Positions 61,438 through 64,000 of a DNA stretch of 64,000 nucleotides are shown here, piece by piece (the first letter of the stretch is position 1; every line of letters starts with the position of its first letter). The stretch is from Allobosea sp. (GTDB lineage Bacteria; Pseudomonadota; Alphaproteobacteria; Rhizobiales; Beijerinckiaceae). The notes beneath the pieces were generated by a model, which was not told the origin of the DNA, did no database searches, and saw only the letters and a program-made list of their open reading frames with translations. The stretch is from assembly GCF_017308075.1 (NCBI RefSeq), contig NZ_JAFKFX010000029.1, positions 124,001-188,000 of the forward strand, in the 5' to 3' direction. The position numbers and the translations under genes are program-made.

Positions 61438-64000
61438 TCATCCTCCTACCCTGTCCCAACCGGGATCGCCCGCTCTCGCATTGCTGCGACGGCCGATCTG
61501 CTCGAGCGAGGCGGCTGCGGCCGGCTCGCCCGCCCGACGCAGCGCCGATGCCGCCGCGAAGATGTGTCGCTGGGTGTTCGAGGCCCAACCGGTTACGGCT
61601 GCCTTCTGCTTCTCCGACCCGGTCTCATGGAGCGTACGCAAGCCGTCCATGATATCCGGCCCCAGGGCTCGCGCGACCGCCGCCGTGAGATCCGTGCTCC
61701 ACCCTTGCGACATGTGTCGCAGGGCGATGCCGGCGAGGACGCGGCTCTCCTTCGGAACGGTGTTGAAGTCGAACGTCGCCAGCCTTTCGGAGGGCCGAGC
61801 GCCTCGCGCTTTCCGCGTCCTCTCGCTCTTCCCCTTGCGTTCATCGATGAGCGCGTGCGCATCGGCCCGGTGCGCCTTCGCCTGATCCCTCAGGATTGCC
61901 ACGACCATGAAGCCCGCACCGATCGCGATCGGAAAGCTCGCCCCGGCGAGAAGCCCACCCGATATCGCCAGGGCGAAGGCGGCCTTTTGCAGGGCTGTGG
62001 TCTGCAAGATGCGCGCAGCGCGGAAGGCACGGTCGATCCGTCTTTGCAGGAGACGTTGAGCCTCCTGCTCCGCAGCGCGGATCGCTGCGCGCCGTGCCTT
62101 CCGCGACATGTCGCCGTCGCGACGCGGCTCCTGCGCGCGTTTGCGGCGCACCTCGGAGAAGACGTGATCATGCTCGCCGTCGATCGCCGCCTCGAACAGG
62201 CCGCAACGGACTTCGCGATCGACCTGCGCCTCGGCGCGGCGATGGGCCGCGATCAAGCCATCTCGGATGACGTCCTCCAGGGGACGTGCCTGTGCCCTCA
62301 GGAGGGCGAGGTCGTCAGGAGTGATGGCCATCGCCCCAGGGGCGGTCGGCGTGAGTTGCGACTGAAGATCATGGGCCATGCCGGTCGCCAGGTGAACTGC
62401 CATCAGAATGCCTGGCTTGTCCCCAAGCGCGATCTCGAAGCCGGCTTCGGCGAAGGCGCGAGGGAGCGGTAGGGATGAACTCATCGAGGCCATGGCAGAA
62501 GCGAGAAGCTGTTGGGACGCCGCAGGCCGCATGGTTGTCCGGTCCGCATGCCGGCGGTTCGGCGGTGGAAGGCCGGCCATCCTCGACGCGACATCGCCAT
62601 CGAACATCACCTGGCCGACCGCCGACCGAAAATTCCTTCCCGCGCCCTGGCCGGTTCTATGTTTCTGCTCGCGACTATCCAGCAAGGTGCGTGTAAGGGA
62701 TTGCCGTTGGCTGGCCTCGATGGCGGCCGGCAGGAGAACTCCTCCCCCCATCCGCATGGCGAAGTCAGGGCCTGCCAGGAGAGTACCGGAGGCCGCCAGA
62801 CCAGCGACCTCCTTGCGCCGAGCTGGCGTCGGCAAGATTCGAGCAGCGCGTAGTGCGCGATTGGCCCTTCGTTCCTGAAGGATACTGGCTGTCTGTTCTG
62901 CGGCACGGATCGCGATGCGCCGGGCCTGTTGCGACATCTCTTCGTCGCCGCGCGGGCTTTTCGCGCGCCTGCGGCGCTGCTCGGCGAAAAACGGGTCGAG
63001 GTCGCCGTCGACGGCGGCCTCGAACAGGCCCCTGCAGATCTCGCGATCGACATTGGCCTCAGCACGGCGGTGAGAGGCAACCAGGCCGCTGCGGACGACC
63101 TCAGCCAGTCGACGGGCCTGCGATCGGAGGATGCCAAGATCCTCGTCGCTGATGACCATTGGTTCTGGGACGATCTTCTTGAGCGACCGCGCCAGCGAAT
63201 AGGCAGCCCCGGAAGACATGTGGACAGCCATCAGCACCTCCCGCCTGTCGCCGAGTGCGATCGCAAAACCCGCACGGGAGAGGGCACGAGGAACTGGCAA
63301 GGCAGGGCCGGACGAGGCTAGCGCAGCCGCGAGCAGACGTCGGAACTCGACCGGCCGCATTTTCGTCCGCGCGCCCTGCTGCCTGTCTGCCTCGGTATCG
63401 CGATCTCGATTCCGGACCGGTTCGTATTGAGCGAGCACCTCGGCCATGGCGATCTCGCCGCGCGCATGGAGGGCTTCCGCGTTCTTCTGGATCCGCGGTC
63501 CGGGCACGATCTGCTCGCCGAACTCGAGCTCGAGGATGCGGCCGGCCAGTTCGTCGGCCCTGTAGTTCAGCTTCGACGACAGGACCCGCCCGGTCGCCGG
63601 ATTCACGGCCGCATAGAGCAGGTGAACATGGGAGGGGCGCCTGCCCTTCTTGTGGACGATCACCTTTCGCGGCTGATCGGCCGGGATCCCGTGCTCGCGC
63701 TCGACGACCTCGATCATCCTGAGCAATCCCACCTCGTCGAGCGCCAGGAACGGCGAGCATTTGATGTGCGCGACCGTGATCCTCGCCCGCACGTTCGACG
63801 CGCTCAGCGCGGAGAACATCTGCAACGCCCGATCGAGATCGGCTGGGCAGTCCCGGTCCAGATCGGTCCGGTCCACGACGCGCTCGTTATTCTCGGCGTC
63901 GAGAAGGTGCCGGACCCGGTCCGGGTCGTCGCCGACGAAGCTGGAGCGGATGATCACGACCGGCGCCGCTTCAGCGTCGCGATCACGCACGCGAGCGCCG
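61438..64000 (-). CDS. relaxase-like protein with tandem internal duplication (5' end may lie outside)
   Basis: At least 850 residues. The first 165 residues (RARITVAHIKCSPFLALDEVGLLRMIEVVEREHGI, VIVHKKGRRPSHVHLLYAAVNPATGRVLS, LNYRADELAGRILELEFGEQIVPGPRIQKN) have the His-x-His strand and lay-out of Mob/VirD2-type relaxases. Residues 211-424 and 487-700 are copies of one module (MRP..., LPVPRALSRAGFAIALGDRREVLMAVH against LPLPRAFAEAGFEIALGDKPGILMAVH; SHRRAEANVDRE against AHRRAEAQVDRE), each ending with a hydrophobic stretch. A GTG at 63990 is the last visible start; the frame remains open to the edge. Confidence 0.7.
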   Translation of the reverse strand, partial: GARVRDRDAEAAPVVIIRSSFVGDDPDRVRHLLDAENNERVVDRTDLDRDCPADLDRALQMFSALSASNVRARITVAHIKCSPFLALDEVGLLRMIEVVEREHGIPADQPRKVIVHKKGRRPSHVHLLYAAVNPATGRVLSSKLNYRADELAGRILELEFGEQIVPGPRIQKNAEALHARGEIAMAEVLAQYEPVRNRDRDTEADRQQGARTKMRPVEFRRLLAAALASSGPALPVPRALSRAGFAIALGDRREVLMAVHMSSGAAYSLARSLKKIVPEPMVISDEDLGILRSQARRLAEVVRSGLVASHRRAEANVDREICRGLFEAAVDGDLDPFFAEQRRRRAKSPRGDEEMSQQARRIAIRAAEQTASILQERRANRALRAARILPTPARRKEVAGLAASGTLLAGPDFAMRMGGGVLLPAAIEASQRQSLTRTLLDSREQKHRTGQGAGRNFRSAVGQVMFDGDVASRMAGLPPPNRRHADRTTMRPAASQQLLASAMASMSSSLPLPRAFAEAGFEIALGDKPGILMAVHLATGMAHDLQSQLTPTAPGAMAITPDDLALLRAQARPLEDVIRDGLIAAHRRAEAQVDREVRCGLFEAAIDGEHDHVFSEVRRKRAQEPRRDGDMSRKARRAAIRAAEQEAQRLLQRRIDRAFRAARILQTTALQKAAFALAISGGLLAGASFPIAIGAGFMVVAILRDQAKAHRADAHALIDERKGKSERTRKARGARPSERLATFDFNTVPKESRVLAGIALRHMSQGWSTDLTAAVARALGPDIMDGLRTLHETGSEKQKAAVTGWASNTQRHIFAAASALRRAGEPAAAASLEQIGRRSNARAGDPGWDRVGG
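61891..62532 (-). repeat. internal gene duplication, copy 2
   Basis: Codes for residues about 487-700 of the relaxase-like protein; homologous to 62719-63360. Confidence 0.75.
62719..63360 (-). repeat. internal gene duplication, copy 1
   Basis: Codes for residues about 211-424 of the relaxase-like protein; homologous to 61891-62532. The ~60 residues between the copies (SQRQSLTRTLLDSREQKH...) are not duplicated. Confidence 0.75.

Noticed and set aside
22165-64000. Right attachment site (attR) inside the window
   Set aside because: No second copy of the tRNA-Leu 3' segment was seen when reading the junctions after the IS elements and near the right edge; a systematic search was not possible.

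Overview
The window is high-GC DNA from an alphaproteobacterium of the Hyphomicrobiales, plausibly Bosea-like. The evidence is an Irr regulator with a heme regulatory motif next to fabA-fabB-fabI, an arsR-aquaporin-arsC operon of the Sinorhizobium type, dispersed palindromic intergenic repeats, and general gene content. Genus assignment is inference.

Positions 1-22.1 kb look like stable chromosome. A catabolic/transport block (0-9.9 kb) holds an IclR regulator with an IclR-type palindromic operator, two SsuABC/TauABC-like ABC transporters, a dihydrodipicolinate-synthase-family lyase/aldolase, a fumarylacetoacetate-hydrolase-family enzyme and an Lrp regulator. Next come an arsenic operon, metZ, small envelope or unknown proteins, the fabA-fabB-DUF3303-fabI unit divergent from irr, a META/YbaY-type lipoprotein, an SH3 protein, a 2-hydroxyacid dehydrogenase and an NDUFA9-like protein.

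At 22.1 kb a tRNA-Leu(CAG) is followed directly by a tyrosine integrase, and from there to the right edge the DNA looks like an integrated mobile element. It contains: (i) three methyl-accepting chemotaxis proteins (26-33 kb) with a decayed IS3 element between two of them; (ii) an array of unrecognised genes on the minus strand (34-43.4 kb) with an exonuclease I (SbcB-like) at the upstream end, five mutually related helical proteins in the middle and a Lon-like AAA+ ATPase lacking a protease domain at the downstream end; (iii) an IS110 element split by an IS630 element (43.9-46 kb); (iv) a CoA-dependent catabolic operon set with its own IclR regulator and Liv-type transporter (46.2-60.4 kb), followed by an IS91 transposase remnant; (v) small plasmid/ICE-type genes and a large relaxase-like protein with a long internal duplication (60.5-64 kb, running to the edge). 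The far attachment site and the conjugation genes are not in the window.

The most novel-looking part is the 34-43.4 kb array. Five paralogous proteins occur in two sets, and at least six genes carry the same composite leader: a GC-rich hairpin, then about 25-40 nt later a small compensated stem-loop followed by an ACCCC(C) tract close to the start codon. Copies of the same leader and gene remnants occur at 25.3 kb, beside a near-symmetric, helically phased cluster of six GAAC-N3-GTTC palindromes.
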